DNA of 64,000 nt from Nectonema munidae (GCA_030549495.1 JAUIRK010000947.1:118501-182500); one strand, 5' to 3'; shown: positions 1 to 12,135, numbered from the stretch's first letter. The notes: generated by a model not told the origin, from the letters alone. Made by a program: numbers and translations.

Positions 1-245
1 TGGTTTCTTTTAAGTCAAAAATTTTCTCCTAGTCGAAATTTTATGATTATAAAGTTAAAAAAGGGCAATTTTTTAGATCCAAAACTTGATTTGATAGTTT
101 TTTTAATATTTTATCCAAATTTTTGGATAAATAACTATTATAACATGCAATTTTTATTTTTTTCAGGTAAAAAACTCTGATATAAAATTGATTATCAATA
201 CTCTTCAAGGAATTACTTAAATTCATAGCTGATTAAAAATCATAC

Positions 246-425
246 CTTTTCTCCTTTTCTTCCTCTTGAGCCGAAAATTCCCATTTCTCCATTGATTCCA
301 TCTTTTCCAGGAAATCCAGGCTCCCCTGCAATGCCTTTAAACCCCTTTTTACCTCCCATTCCATTCCTGCCCTTAATTCCTGGATGTCCTCTTCTTCCAT
401 CTGCACCATTCAAACCAGGAAAACC
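246..425 (-). CDS. Collagen exon (Gly-X-Y), last one in window
   Basis: This 180-base exon encodes 20 uninterrupted Gly-X-Y triplets, beginning GFPGLNGADG and ending GSRGRKGEK. On the minus strand it is preceded by TTATTAG and followed by GTATG, so both splice sites are canonical and it starts and ends in phase 0. It joins in frame to the exon at 2856-3028 (GFQ then GFP). The donor shows that the gene continues past the left edge, so the collagen C-terminus and any C-terminal domain are not visible. Prolines are few and lysines many, as in several invertebrate non-fibrillar collagens. The extracellular triple-helix role is inferred from the repeat alone. Confidence 0.88.
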
Positions 426-2855
426 CTAATAAGAGCAGATAACGAATTTGAATCACAAATTTTTTAAGAAGCAGTAAAATGTTTGTGCATATAAAAAGAC
501 TTTAAAGATACAAATTTTCAAACACGTTGGTCATAAACGGATTTTACAAGCGCGTTCACGAACATGAAGATGTAAAAGTGCTTACGATCAGTTGATGACA
601 AGTGTGGAGAAAAATAAAGAAGAAAAAAAGGTCTTTTTCTTTATATTTTTTTTAATTTTACTGTTCCTCTATCATTTTAAATATAATAAATTAATGTTAC
701 ATAATATATTATACTTTTAAAGAATTTGACGTGTACAAAATATATTGAAAAAATTTGGCCTACGGTTTTCTGTACTTAACCGCTTATATTACAAATTTCA
801 TAAGATTTATTCTGTACATGTTTGATGAACATTTCTATTTTTATATCCTAATTCCAATGTGTGCACATACTAGCGGCTCTTTCCAGTCTTTTCGGCTGCC
901 ATTCAATGTGTAATAAAATATGACACACATTTCGTATTCATCTGTTGTACACAGTCATGATTGGTTAATCCGACCTCTACAGCGGCAGCAATAATCAGGT
1001 GGGATTAAAAATATTAAAAAAAAATACAAATAAAATGGATGAATCTTATTATTCACTGAAAAAAGTGTGGAATAGTAAATGGTCGGTTTATTCCCATTTA
1101 AGACCAAGCAAAGCAGGCGATATCTAAAAAAACGCAGACGATTTATATTCAAAGTCATTGAAAAAAACAGACGAAGATGAAATTACTTATGTTCCAAAAT
1201 AGAAACATTGGTCGTAAATGGGTTAAGTGTCGGATTAGAAGATCATCACTGTATCATTTTTTAAATTTCTTTCTTCTTCTTCCTTCTATTAATTTGAAAG
1301 CTATATATTTTTTTACGGACTATTCAAAAATAGGTAAGTTAGTTTTTAGTTTGTTAGTTATTCAAGGATTTGAGAGAGGATTTAATAAATATTTTAAACA
1401 CACTTTGATGGGAGTAAATATAAGTAAATTTAATTTTGAATGAAGTAAAATTGAAAATGTTAAAATTTAGGTTCAAAAGTTAGATTCTTGAAGTGAGAGT
1501 TTATTAATGATGTACCGATTAATTGGGATCGCTAGAATCCCAAAAAAATTGGAGAATCGTTATCGAAAAAGAATTAAAAATACGGGTTCTTTAAATGTTT
1601 AAATAAATATAAAAAATTTTAATATCTAATTTATCAGGAAACTTTTTTTTTATAAATATTAGTGGTAATTTTTTTAAGTTTTTTTTTCATTTTTTTTCTT
1701 TGCTAATAAAAATAAGATTTTATTTTCAATATTTGTTAACTTTAATTTCCACAATGGATTTTGGTATATAAATACTTCAGTACCATATTGGAACTCTCCA
1801 AATAAATATGTTGACCACGTCACTGTATATATGTATATATCGTTGGCAAGCACACCTGGTCTCATCCAGAGCTTCATGACATTTTAATTCTAGAATTGAT
1901 CAGGTTCAGTTTTCTATCTGGGTATTATCTAAATCCATCTCTGTATATTAACTTTACCAAGATCTGAGAAAGTGCTATCTGACAAATTCAAACATAACAA
2001 CTATTGATTTTTCGTGTCGGACACTAGGCAAAAAGTTTTACTTCCTAAATCTCAGATTCTAGATCTAATTCTAGAACTCTTCCCATCCAAATTTGATAGT
2101 ATATAGAGACACAAGCGAAACATACACACAAGTGCACAGAATAATAGAGGATTCTCTGAAAGGTAATTTAAGTAACACATTTTGTACAGAAGAAAATAAA
2201 TAAATTTTCGAACACCCTGCTTATCAACTGATCATTATTTCACAACAATTCTCATAGTGGTCGAGAATTTAAGAAAAATGTTACATTTTTACCTGTCGCA
2301 TCCATTCACATGACTTGGCAGCATGATTTCAACGGGGTAGCGTTAACTAGCACTAAAATCAACTCCAACGAATTAACTCACCCATCCGCAATACTAGCTC
2401 TCCGTTTCATTGCAATTTTATTTACTCGCTGTTGATTGGTTGTGTGGATATCAAAGGACTTTCAGACATTAGACTATATATGCTAGCAATATGCTTGATT
2501 ATAGTGAATCACAAAATTTTGATTTTTAGTTATAAGTGTTGGAAGCCTTGGCAATCGAACCCAAGGAATGAGGCTTAGCATAATAACAACAATATCAGTT
2601 AACGCTAACAATATATTTTTTAATCAAATTGGCAAAGAGAAAATTAATTTTGTAATTATTTATTTTAATTCAAATTTTTAAACTATTGTTTTTTGGCTGA
2701 AAAAATTGGTTGATTTAACAATTAGGACGCGTTAACAAAATGATCGAATCAAATTAGCATAACTCCTACTGGGTTTGGTGCTCGTTTTCCATACGCCATT
2801 TTATCCACATATTCAAAAGATGAAATTTCATATTTTTTCTTTAAAAAAGTTTTAC
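426..2855 (-). other. Collagen intron; MITE-A copy, otherwise AT-rich DNA
   Basis: Intron between the exons at 2856-3028 and 246-425. It carries one copy of the TTAA-associated MITE family A at 1093-1222. Near 2555-2575 a stretch resembles a tRNA B box on the minus strand but nothing around it folds as a tRNA. No other coding or repeat structure was recognised. Confidence 0.6.
1093..1222 (+). mobile_element. MITE family A, copy 1 (piggyBac-like, TTAA)
   Basis: About 130 bp, starting CCCATTTAAG and ending GTAAATGGG, with TTAA immediately to its right (1223-1226). The left TTAA is mutated. Inside are three CAGGCGAT/CAGACGA motifs and a decayed GTTCC...GAAAC palindrome at 1191-1206. It is nearly identical to 42141-42271 and, inverted, to 58622-58750. 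It codes for nothing. Confidence 0.8.
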
Positions 2856-3028
2856 TTGAAATCCCTTTGTTCCTTTAAGACCGGGTGTGCCATTTGTGCC
2901 GTCCTTTCCAGCTTCTCCATTTTTGCCATGAAGTCCGTGCATTCCGTGAAAACCATTTTTTCCAGGAATCCCTTTTTTTCCAGGAATGCCTTTTATGGCA
3001 TTCACGTTTCCCTTTTTCCCATTTACAC
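2856..3028 (-). CDS. Collagen exon (Gly-X-Y) with one interruption
   Basis: A 173-base exon. Acceptor TTTCTGAAG and donor CAA|GTAAAAC are visible on the minus strand. It starts with two bases that complete a glycine codon whose first G is the last base of the exon at 8009-8213, giving GSR-GVN-GKK across the junction. That phase match is strong evidence that the two exons are spliced together. Nineteen Gly-X-Y triplets follow, with one four-residue break (NAIK) after GNV, and the exon ends GTKGFQ in phase 0. Such breaks are usual in non-fibrillar collagens and would make the helix flexible. Confidence 0.88.
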
Positions 3029-4785
3029 CTTCAGAAAGAATATGGAACATCACATGTCATCGACATTTCGAATTAATTAGCTATAACTAAAATTTCTTTT
3101 TATCAGAACCAAGTTCAGAAGCAAAAAGATTGGAACAAGTGGTAAATTTATTTAATAAAGTTAGAAAATCATAGTTTAAAAAAAAAGAACCCATCATGAA
3201 AAAAATATTTGAATTTTTTGAAAAATTTAATTTACTCATCATTAATTTTTGTTGCTTGTCACATCCATTTAGGTTATTTTCATCGTTGTCAAAATCATCA
3301 TCTTTTTCAACATTTTTGAAATTAAGAATATCAACCTCAGAGGAAAGGAGATTATCATCAACCATTGCAATGAGTCAAATTTACACTTTGTTAACTAAGC
3401 TAAGCTTTTTATCATTTGTTCAAATTCTTCATTACTACTAGCCTTTCTTTCTCCTTTCCTTTTATCTCGTGACTATTATCCTCACTTCAAAATTAAAGAA
3501 ATAAACACAAATATGAAAATGTTTAAAGACACTTTAAATCAGTTCCTTTTAAATTCATAAAATCGAGAGAAAGTGAATTTTTTAAAAACTTATTTGGAAT
3601 AAAAATTTAGCGCATATAATTTGATTTTCGGTAAAAATAGAATTTACTTCCAAAAATGTCTTCGTTATAATGAAATTCAATAATGATTTTATAAAAATAA
3701 AAAAAAATAATATAATTTTTAAAATTTTAAAGCTTAAATTTTTTTTTTAATTTTTTAATTTATATAAGCTTAATTTAATATCGCCATCCTTATCAAAGGC
3801 TTCGAAATCAGTTTGGCCTAATTGCCACATAGATCTATTATTTTTAGACTAAATCCGAGAAAAGCATCAATGTTTGACATAAATACTAAAAAATTTTAAT
3901 TACATATTTGTTGAATGAATGCAATTGCATGTACATAATCAATATTTTAGTTAAATAATATGTATTGATTATATTGATTTTTTTCATATTATCCTTATCT
4001 AAGGTATTAGGAAAATATTGGAACTAATTTTATTTAGACAAACAAATTCACACAAGCAATGCACATATATAGTGAAAATTTACATTGTCTAGATGTGGTT
4101 CGCAATTTTGCAAAACTTTACATATGCCTTCACATTTTTTCATTCTGGACTCCTTTGATTATTCAAAGGTCCAAAAGAAGTGCAGTGTTTTCATTGAAAA
4201 AGCACATTTTGCACAATTTTTATGAAACCTTAAGAAGAGAAGGGGGAAGTTGGGATTCGAATCTGAACCAATAGAGATCAAATTACATTCCACGCAACCC
4301 CACACACACCTCCTTAAATGTTAAATTTTCGGGAATGGAGGAAAATTTTTTGGCGGAAATGGAAAAAAAAATTTGGGAGATTTTTTTCGCTTTTTTAAAT
4401 TGATCATATTCAGGATTATAACTTCCGATCTTATTTTTATAATATTATTAGTATTTATTCTGCAGAATATATTTGATAATTTCGCAACATCATAAAAATA
4501 TCAATAATTACTATTTTATTGGAAATTTAAAAAAATTTATATATATACATCAAATTTTATATTATACCTAAGTTTATGGGTTGTTATTTTCAACAAAGCA
4601 TATTGAAGCATAAAAGGTGAGATAACTAAAAACTTTCTGTTCATATTTTGCTAGATGTAAGATACCTCATTCGGGAAGACGATGCTACAAAAGTTATTTT
4701 AAATAATATATTTGTCGAATAATCAAAATAAATTTATGTAATCAAAAAATCGAAAAATATTCTTTAAAAAATCAAAAAATATTGA

Positions 4786-5480
4786 TCAAAAAAGTTTTAT
4801 GTGTACAGAAGATATGTGTTTAGACCATGATAAATTATCAGTAAAAGTCAGGCCTAAGTAATTAAAATGATTCACTCTACTTAATGGAAAGCAATTGAGA
4901 GATATGACAAAATTGCTAGCAATTTTTGTTTTAGAAAAAACCATGTAACAACATTTGTTGAGATTTAATATGAGTCTAAACAAGAATTTGTCGTGCTAAT
5001 GGCTGATGAAACACCATCAAAATGGAAAGAAAGAGCTGCATCATCAGCATATAAGATGAGAGAACCCTGTTTGTCTATTATGCTATAGTAAATATCATTT
5101 ATGAAAATCAGAAACAAAAGTGGACCCAGAATGGATCCCTGAGGCACGCCCTTTTCTATATAATTAAAGTTAGAAGAATTATCATAGAAAGAAACACAAT
5201 AGGTTCTTCTGTGCAAAAAGCTACTTAACCAGTTCAAAACAGGCCCCTTATGCCAATTCTAAATAATTTATGAATAAGTAGTTAATGGTTAACATTATCC
5301 AAAGCTTTGGCCAAGTCCAAAAACAAAACTATGCAAAATTTGTTACCACAAAAGTGGTTAGAGATTGAATTACAAAGACAGTCTCCTCAGTCGATTTGTT
5401 TTTTGAAAACCAAACTGATTATTATGGTTAATTAGATTATCTTTGTCAAGAAAAGCTGTAGTATCCTTGTAATCGAAGGT
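4786..5480 (-). pseudogene. LINE reverse transcriptase fragment
   Basis: Minus-strand remnant of a non-LTR retrotransposon of the Jockey/CR1 type. In order it shows a finger segment near 5400-5440 (HNNQFGFQK), LDLAKALDNVNH near 5290-5320, a palm segment GVPQGSILGPLLFLIFINDI near 5100-5150, and the catalytic LILYADDAALSF near 5030-5060. YLGLTFTDNLSWSKHI follows near 4830-4870. The pieces lie in at least three frames, so the copy is dead. The endonuclease domain and the 3' end are missing. It sits inside a collagen intron and is transcribed, if at all, as part of that intron. Confidence 0.85.
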
Positions 5481-5925
5481 TGTTAAAATTTCTGGCTTAA
5501 AATACAGAAAAGTTATGCTTTCATTTTGGATCTTTTTTAGAATACGGAAAATTGTTTTATTTTGAGCTTTCTGAGCTTGGAAAAAATTTTTATATAAAAA
5601 AAATTTATTATTTATAGAAAAAAATGACTTTTTTACGATATCTTAAAATAGGAAATTTCACTAATCGGGAATCAGGTCGTTATAATTCCGCTAAAATTAG
5701 GATAGTTTCCAGGCATGATTATGTTGGTTAAAAATTATCTCATTACTCCTTCAATTCACTACCCTTTTTGACCCTTTCGTGTCCAAATGGACTTTAAAAT
5801 GTTTAACAGAAAAAAAAACAAGTTAAACGCGAAATTCTATTCAATATTATGAGCATATAAACATAAAAAAAGTGTAAGCAATACCTTTCCAGCATATTTT
5901 ACAAATTTTGTGATAATGTGTTTTG

Positions 5926-6470
5926 CATACAAAATTTTTGACATTTCAAACATACTGAGTCAAACTTATTGTCCGATTTTTCACAAAGGGAACACCTTCC
6001 TCTTTTTTACTTTGGTTTTGATGTACTTTGTTAATGTTCTTTTTTTTCTAGAATGCTTTCCACTATAACTTTAGATGAAAAGTTTCTAGGTAGAGTTTTT
6101 CTCCTTTCCATATGTGAAGCTTTGCTAGCTCATTCCTGAAGATATCAAGAAAATGACGACTTTTATGAGAACAATTTTTTTAATATCCTTTATGAATTTC
6201 TGTAAATATTATAAATGCGTTGAAAGCAGAGATGTCTAAAATGTTGTAAAATATTGGCATTGTCCATCTATTTGTTTCTCTTGTTACAATTATTTAATTT
6301 ATCAATAATGACAGAAACATTTTCTATTGAAGAACTCACACTTTCGTCGTGATGATCTGTACTCTGTAGCAATACAATTTTGTGCTTTTTTGGCATGTGG
6401 GAAACGATAGTAACATCGTCGAAAAAATAAAATAAAGAAGTAAATTAAGATCCTATTTTACACGATGAAA
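5926..6470 (-). pseudogene. piggyBac transposase C-terminal fragment
   Basis: The minus strand gives the C-terminal half of a piggyBac (DDE_Tnp_1_7) transposase: TIVSHMPKKHKIVLLQSTDH near 6360-6410, then RETNRWTMPIFYNILDISAF near 6230-6290 and RNELAKL near 6120-6140. The family's cysteine-rich tail follows at about 5926-6000 (GRCSLCEKSDNKF, then CLKCQKFC). The segment holding the catalytic aspartates is absent, and stops and frame changes occur, so this is a relic. It is a different subfamily from the piggyBac copy at 20-21.9 kb. Confidence 0.75.
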
Positions 6471-6966
6471 AATTTTTGGGAAAGGACGCTTTATTTTTTC
6501 AAATTGTGCCAATTGAAGTTAGATTCTTTTTTTTACTAGTTTTTTTACCAAAGAAAAAGAAGAGAAAAAGTATCAAATGTTATATTACGATCTTTCGAAC
6601 ATTTTGTTAGTTCTAACACGACATTTTCGACTAAATTATACTGAATTTAATCAAAATTCTTGCCGTAATATCGTTTTATTCGCCAAAATTTTAAAACATA
6701 TTTTGCTGGTTTTTTTTTGCATAAATTGTCCAAAAGGAGCCTTTCCCCGAAAACCCTTCAAATTGTCAAATTGTTTTTACCCATCGACCCCACCCCACAT
6801 AGAAATGTTTAATAAAAACATTAATCAATGTCCAACAATTAAGAGAAAAAATACAAACCAAAAATGTTTCATATATCCTATACTATATACAATGTCCTAA
6901 GCTATGTTTTAAAAGAAAAGGGAGATTTATTACTATTATAAAGCACAATTTGGAAAGTTTGTCTAT

Positions 6967-7033
6967 CTTATCGACCCCTAAAGATCTGTTATCGACCCCC
7001 AGGGGTCGATATCGACCACTTTGCCGACCCCTG
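6967..7033 (+). repeat. CGACCCC-rich repeat, possible hAT end
   Basis: TATCGACCCC occurs at least twice in direct orientation and once inverted (GGGGTCGATA). The block ends GCCGACCCCTG, which resembles the right end of CAGGGG-type hAT elements. No matching left end was found, so this is a tentative terminal fragment. Confidence 0.35.
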
Positions 7034-8008
7034 ATCTATTCTAACCCATTGTTTACCAAATTTATTAATGCATTTTTTATTTGTATCTTCAATTACCGAG
7101 CTATAAATTTTATTAGTAAAAAAAATAATTAAAATGCTGACCGTTCATCAGTGATTCGAAGTGTAGGCTATCTTGTAATGCCGGGTTTAGAAATGATTAG
7201 GTTTACTGCTTTACGACATCCTGTAGTTTTTTTGTGAGGAACAACTTCATTTTACTTTTTTTGTCTTTTAAAAATATTTCAGAAAGCGGTAGTTTAGAAT
7301 AGTAGCTTGAACTTTAACTGGAACTCGCAGGTATAGACAAATGATCTTTAGTTTCGGAAATTACCTCACATTAGAAAGAGAAGATTGATCGCTTTCAATA
7401 ATTCTTGATTTAGGAAATTTGAGGAGAATTCTTGGCATTGTCAAAAACGTGAAAAAACAAAATAAGCACTCACAAAACCATTAAAGGGAACGGAATGCCA
7501 ATGCGTACGTCAAAAAATAATCTGGAGGTGAAAGAAAAAAGGTTCAGTGAATTTGCGCGTGTGTGATCAATTTCATAAAGCGGTTTGTATTGCACAGCGT
7601 TTTACAATTGGTTCAAAGAAAATTAGCTGCATTGTAAAGTTGTTGAATGCGCAAATTTGGTGAAGAATTGTTTCTCATGGGCCTTCACACAAGTGTATGA
7701 AGGAAACAGGGAAATGACATTGTGAACAAATTGTGGCATTCACAGTTCACACAGACCATATGTGATTTGCACAAACCTTGCAAAGCCCATACCATTGTAA
7801 AATTTATAAAATTCACCAAACATACATGATGCACATCTCTATATTTATGTATGAGGAAAACAAAATTTGTATGTTCAACGATGGTTTATTGTGATAAGCC
7901 AAGTAGTAATTAGTTAGTTTTTTGCCATAATTAAGATAAACTTTAAAAATTAATATAAAAAATGAGCGAACAAATCACATAACTATAATATACGTAAATC
8001 AAGATTAC

Positions 8009-8213
8009 CTCTGCTACCATGTTCTCCATCCAAACCATTGGATCCAGGCCAACCATCAATCCCATCCTCTCCCATGAATCCGGGTTCGCCTTTGTTTCCC
8101 TTTGGACCGCGTTTTCCAGGAAGACCCGACGTTCCTTTCCTTCCTTGCTTGCCCTCTTCACCATCTTTCCCATTTTGGCCATCAATGGATTTCCCTGGCT
8201 TTCCTTTTGTTCC
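8009..8213 (-). CDS. Collagen exon (Gly-X-Y), longest in window
   Basis: A 205-base exon, 68 codons plus one base. The minus strand shows acceptor GCATAAAG and donor AGAG|GTAATC. It begins GTKGKPGKSIDG, where two residues (ID) break the repeat, then runs as regular triplets (GQN GKD GEE ... GSR). Its last base is the first G of a glycine codon finished by the next exon at 3028. The upstream junction to 15077-15202 is in phase 0 (GDL then GTK). It contains a rare tryptophan in GWP. Confidence 0.9.
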
Positions 8214-8893
8214 CTTTATGCAACATTCAAGTTGATAGAGCACCAATGCATACATGTTAATTTATGTCTGCAATTTCTATACACTCAAATCTGAAGCCGA
8301 TATCCATTGCACCCCTAAAGATATCATCCTCGCATAGTTTTACGCCTTAATTGTTTATTTAAATTTTCTCCCTTGGGATCGCATTATTAAAGTCTTTGCT
8401 GAAATATAATCGTAAACAAACTACTTTAAAATATTTTTATAAAAAAAACAAAATTCTCTCAAACTGTAAAAGAGGGCATCGTGATGGATCGAACCCAACA
8501 CACTGCAGCATCGAAGCGAAGCCAAGAATTAACCCTCTTCCATCCCTATCCTGATTGTAAATAATTTTTATATAAACCTTACTTATGCCACATTTGTCAA
8601 ACGAAGTTTTTGTAGTGAAGGAATAGGTAGTGTTGCTTATTATCTAAACTAACTAAGTTATCTATCTAGCTAAGTTATCTTTTTTTTTAGAAGTCTTTCG
8701 AGCTTTGATAAGTATGATTTTAATAAAATTGAGAAGTTAAGATTTTATTGCATCTTTTTGAAAGGATGTAAGGAAGGAAAATGATTTTTTAAGGGTTAAG
8801 AGCTTTAATTTTGATTTCTCTATAAGGTTGATGAAGGGGTGTTGTATTGAGAGGTTGGTTGTTTGAAAACCTCAATCCTAAAGTATTGATAGT

Positions 8894-9085
8894 CAGGGGC
8901 GTAGGCAGAGGGGGGCAAGGGGGCAGTGCCCCCCCCCCCCAATACCTTTTCTGCCCCCTCCAAATACCAAATATTTTTACTACTTAATTAAAGTTCTTAT
9001 TTTATTTCCAATATGCTTCCCCCCTAAATTCCTTGCATGCCACCCCCCCCCCCCCCCCCCCAACTTCCATTTTTTGGCTACGTAG
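8894..9085 (+). mobile_element. hAT-like MITE with poly-C tracts
   Basis: Begins CAGGGGCGTAGGCAG and ends near TTTTTGGCTACGTAG. It resembles the CAGTGACGTAGC...GGCTACACCACTG element at 48126-48324. Two poly-C runs (8928-8941 and about 9042-9062) and the word TGCCCC are internal. Ends are decayed and no target duplication is visible. Confidence 0.5.
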
Positions 9086-9307
9086 TTCATCTAGTTTTCA
9101 AGTTGTAAGATAGAGTGAGTTATGTAGGATTTTCATTCATTTTTGGCGGAAAATGTATGAGATTGAGATTGAAACTTCAAGGATTTATGAAAGGATACAG
9201 TAAAAATATCGTTTTTTTATAAAAAAAATAAGGTTGTCTGAGGTGTATTTATGAAGAATAAAAGATCCTTATGTCAAGGTTAAAAAGGACAAGACTGGGT
9301 GGAGATT

Positions 9308-9425
9308 AGTGCTCTGCGCGTGGCAGACAATCCGTGCGGGTTTTGCGGGACTCGCAGCCGCTGGGCGGACGTGGGTTGTCCACAGCAACATTTTTGCGGG
9401 GTGGCTGTGGGTTTTATTCTCTGAA
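9308..9425 (+). repeat. GC-rich terminal-like sequence, partner of 12346
   Basis: An island of high GC in AT-rich DNA starting TAGTGCTCTGCGCG, with repeated GTGCGGG/TGCGGG words. Read inverted, 12310-12346 starts TAGAGCCCTGTGCGGG, so the two may be the ends of one hAT-like element of about 3 kb that encloses the hAT coding remnant at 10797-11181. Confidence 0.4.
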
Positions 9426-9699
9426 CAATCTGTGGGTTGTTTGCATTCACTTTAATGCAAGTTTTTAAGAGTGAATAATTGCCTTTTTGGAAGTAGCTTA
9501 TCTTTTATTTCTATGTGTTACGTATATTGAAAAGAGATTTGGATTGAGTAAATGGTGTGTGTTGAAGTGAAATCGTAATTGAAATAGAAAGGTAGAGCAG
9601 GTTTGATTAGCGTCATCGATGATCGATGCGTGTACAAGAGAAGAAGGAGAAAAAACAAATAATAAGAATGTCATATTTTTGAAATATCCTTTTAAAATG

Positions 9700-10736
9700 G
9701 TACCCGGACATTTAGCCGAAAGACAATTGGCAGACAGACATTTGGCCGACAGACATCTGACCGAATGGACATTTAGCCGACGTACATTTGACCGAACAGA
9801 CATTTCACCGAACGGACATTTGACAGAACAGACGATTGGACGAACAGAACAGACAATTGATCTTTCGGTCAAATGTCCGGAAACTAAAGAGAAATTAGAG
9901 CTATTTATAACACAATTTTGTATATCCTTACGTGCCACCAATGAAATGTATTCGTCTACAGAGCACAAGTTTCACGCTTATAACTGCATTCGGATCTTCG
10001 TTCATCGAGTATTAAGCATCTATGAATCAATCACTCTTGCTCACTCAGGACTAATTTGCTATATTTTTGTAGGTTATAAGTGTCTAACTAATTACTGACC
10101 CACAAAAAACTGTCCCACAATATTCCATTTTATAGTTTTGAAAATATGCTATACTATACTAACATCGACTCTAAGACTAACAATATTCTAACTATGGTAA
10201 ATCTAACTCTAAAACTAACAATATTCTAACTATGCTAAATCTAACTCTAAAACTAACAACATTCTAACTATACTAACACTAACAATATTTTAACTATTAT
10301 TCTAACTATGCTAACACAAACGTTAAAACAATATTCTAACTATACTAACACCAACTCGAAGACTAACAATATTCTAACTATACTAACACTAACAATATAC
10401 TAACTATGCTAACACTAATGTTAAAACTAACAATATTCTAACTGTACTAACACCAACTCTAAGACTAACAATATTCTAACTATACTAAAACTAACTCTAA
10501 CAATATTTTAACTATACTAAATGTTTATTCAAAATTCTAAAATCTATTCTAAATGTTTATTCGATCAAATGTCCGTTCGGTCAAATGTCTGTTCGGTCAA
10601 ATGTCCGTTTGGTGAAATGTCGGTTCGGTCAAATGTCTGTTCGGCCAGATGTACGTCGGCTAAATGTCCATTCGGTCAGATGTCTGTCGGCCAAATGTCT
10701 GTCGGCCAATTGTCTTTCGGCCAAATGTCCGAACAC
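9700..10736. mobile_element. Fold-back element FB-A
   Basis: Two inverted arms (9700-9889 and 10560-10736) are built from many variants of a short word, GACATTTGACCGAAC on the left and GTTCGGTCAAATGTC on the right. Variants alternate between ACCGAAC, GCCGACA and GCCGAAAG. The loop holds a minisatellite (10150-10530) and about 250 bp of unidentified DNA. No transposase is encoded. Open reading frames across the arms are by-products of the repeat. The arms could fold into a long hairpin. Confidence 0.8.
10150..10530 (+). repeat. Minisatellite in FB-A loop
   Basis: About nine degenerate copies of a 36-44-bp unit built around CTAACAATATTCTAACTA with variable spacers such as CTAACACCAACTCTAAGA. 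The unit is A/C/T-rich on the plus strand and almost lacks G. It lies between the two arms of FB-A. Confidence 0.85.
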
Positions 10737-10796
10737 GATTTAAAATATAATTCGATAATAATTCATTTTTTTGTTTATTTCTTTCGCACATTTTAA

Positions 10797-11181
10797 ATGG
10801 CAACGTTAACATCTCAGCAAGTTTCATCTCATTTGAAATCTGGCTTATATAAAATAAAAAGTGTAAGTGGATTGAAATTGGGTGTATGGAAGAAGTTTGG
10901 TATCGTGGAAAATGAAAAAAAACACTGATTTGTATTTTGTCGCTTGTAAAGTTTGCTTTCAAGCGTTCGTTTATTGTGGAAGAAAACAGGTACTTCTATT
11001 CTTAGGAGACACAAGTGCAAAATATATTCTAATCAAACTTTCGAAAGCTAAAAAAGAAAACATTAAACTGGCATGCGTCCGTTTTATAGCTAACTATTTT
11101 AGACCATTTGAAACGATCGGTTGTGGTGGATTCATTGACTTAGATCAAGAGATAAACTCTAACGCTTTTTTATTTTTGTAA
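10797..11181 (+). pseudogene. hAT transposase N-terminus (BED finger)
   Basis: An ATG at 10797 opens MATLTSQQVSSHLKSGLYKI, then LGVWKKFGIVENE. After a frameshift near 10915 the frame continues with NTDLYFVACKVCFQAF, the CxxC half of a BED-type zinc finger, then LACVRFIANYFRPFETI and GFIDLDQEIN. This is the stretch joining finger and catalytic region in Hermes/ZBED-like hAT transposases. The catalytic DDE domain is missing. The frame breaks at least once, so it is a relic. It starts 60 bases after the fold-back element FB-A. Confidence 0.65.
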
Positions 11182-11400
11182 AATTATTTTATATGAGAAA
11201 ACAAATTATACAAATTAAAAAAATACAAATTTGAAAAATCAAACGGTCAATCTTTTGTGATTCTATTTTCAAAATTTGAAATATTGCATTTGTTGATGGA
11301 ACAATTTTTTATTCAGACAACAAAACGTGTTAAGACAATTTTTTTCAGACAAAACTTTATTTGTAAAAAAATTTAATAAAATTTTTTAAAGTAGTATATA

Positions 11401-12070
11401 GGGTGCCTGGTCAAAATGTCCGAAATTCAAAACGTCCGAAATCAAAACGTCCGAAACCAAAAGGTTCGAAAATTAGATTAACATTATCTGAACCCTAAAA
11501 AACATTTTTTTTCGAGAATCAAAATTGTTGAGGAAAAAAACTGAAAAATTGAGCACAAAACTTTTTTTTTTAAAAAATTCTATTTCTAGTTTTTTAGTTT
11601 AAAACTTTACACATTTTAGAATTAAATAAAAAATGCACTAGCGTGTCTTTTTACTGGAATAGATAAAATTCATTCCAATCTCTTAAAACCCATTCAAATT
11701 GTGTAGTTTTAAAATAAAAGAATTATGGACACTGAAATATGGACAAAACTTTTCAATATAAAAAAGCTATTTTATATCAAAATTGAAAAATTTAAAATAA
11801 AAGTTTCAGACACATACAATCCAGTGATGGAACTACATATTACCAACTTTGATGAGTAAGAGCGTGTTGAAATTATGCAAAGATTTAGTTCGTTATCAGA
11901 TAGATAGATAAGTTCGACATGAAATACTTGAAAACATAAGAAATCAAACAGGCATGAAGGATTATGCTAAAAAATTAGGTTTTGTAAGGTTATGATTTCT
12001 AGACGTTTTAGTTTCGGACGTTTTAGTTTTCGGACGTTTTGGATTTCGGACGTTTTGACTATGAACCGTA
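11401..12070. mobile_element. Fold-back element FB-B
   Basis: Left arm 11401-11475 repeats AAAACGTCCGAAAT. Right arm 11998-12070 repeats the inverse, TTTCGGACGTTTTAG. Outer ends are GGGTGCCTGGTCAAAATG and, inverted, CGGTTCATAGTCAAAACG. The roughly 520-bp core is AT-rich and non-coding. It belongs to the same family as 35228-35759, which uses the word AAAACGCCCGAAAC. Confidence 0.8.
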
Positions 12071-12135
12071 TATAGTATATTTATAAACATTTTTTTTCCA
12101 AGCAGGTTAAATATATAAATAACATTTAATTAGCT

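Larger units (their letters stand above)
3029..8008 (-). other. Collagen intron with LINE and piggyBac remnants
   Basis: Five-kilobase intron. It contains a LINE reverse transcriptase fragment (4786-5480), a piggyBac transposase C-terminus (5926-6470) and a cluster of CGACCCC repeats (6967-7033). The remaining DNA (3029-4780 and 7040-8008) is AT-rich with no recognised genes. Confidence 0.6.

Noticed and set aside
1177-1443. Plus-strand 88-codon frame
   Set aside because: It starts inside MITE A and has no family resemblance or splice context.
2550-2580. tRNA B-box-like CCTTGGGTTCGATTGCC on the minus strand
   Set aside because: No A box or cloverleaf could be drawn around it.
3087-3365. Minus-strand frame starting MVDDNLLSSEVDILNF, acidic
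   Set aside because: A donor-like GTAAAT follows an acidic stretch, so a small exon is possible, but there is no phase fit with the collagen exons and no recognisable domain.
8476-8560. Minus-strand GGTTCGATCC with TTGGCTTCGCTTCG upstream
   Set aside because: Looks tRNA-like or SINE-like but has no acceptor stem and no second copy in the window.
9498-10796. Frames with repeated CSV/KCPFGEMSVRS-like peptides on both strands
   Set aside because: They arise from the degenerate words in the arms of fold-back element FB-A.
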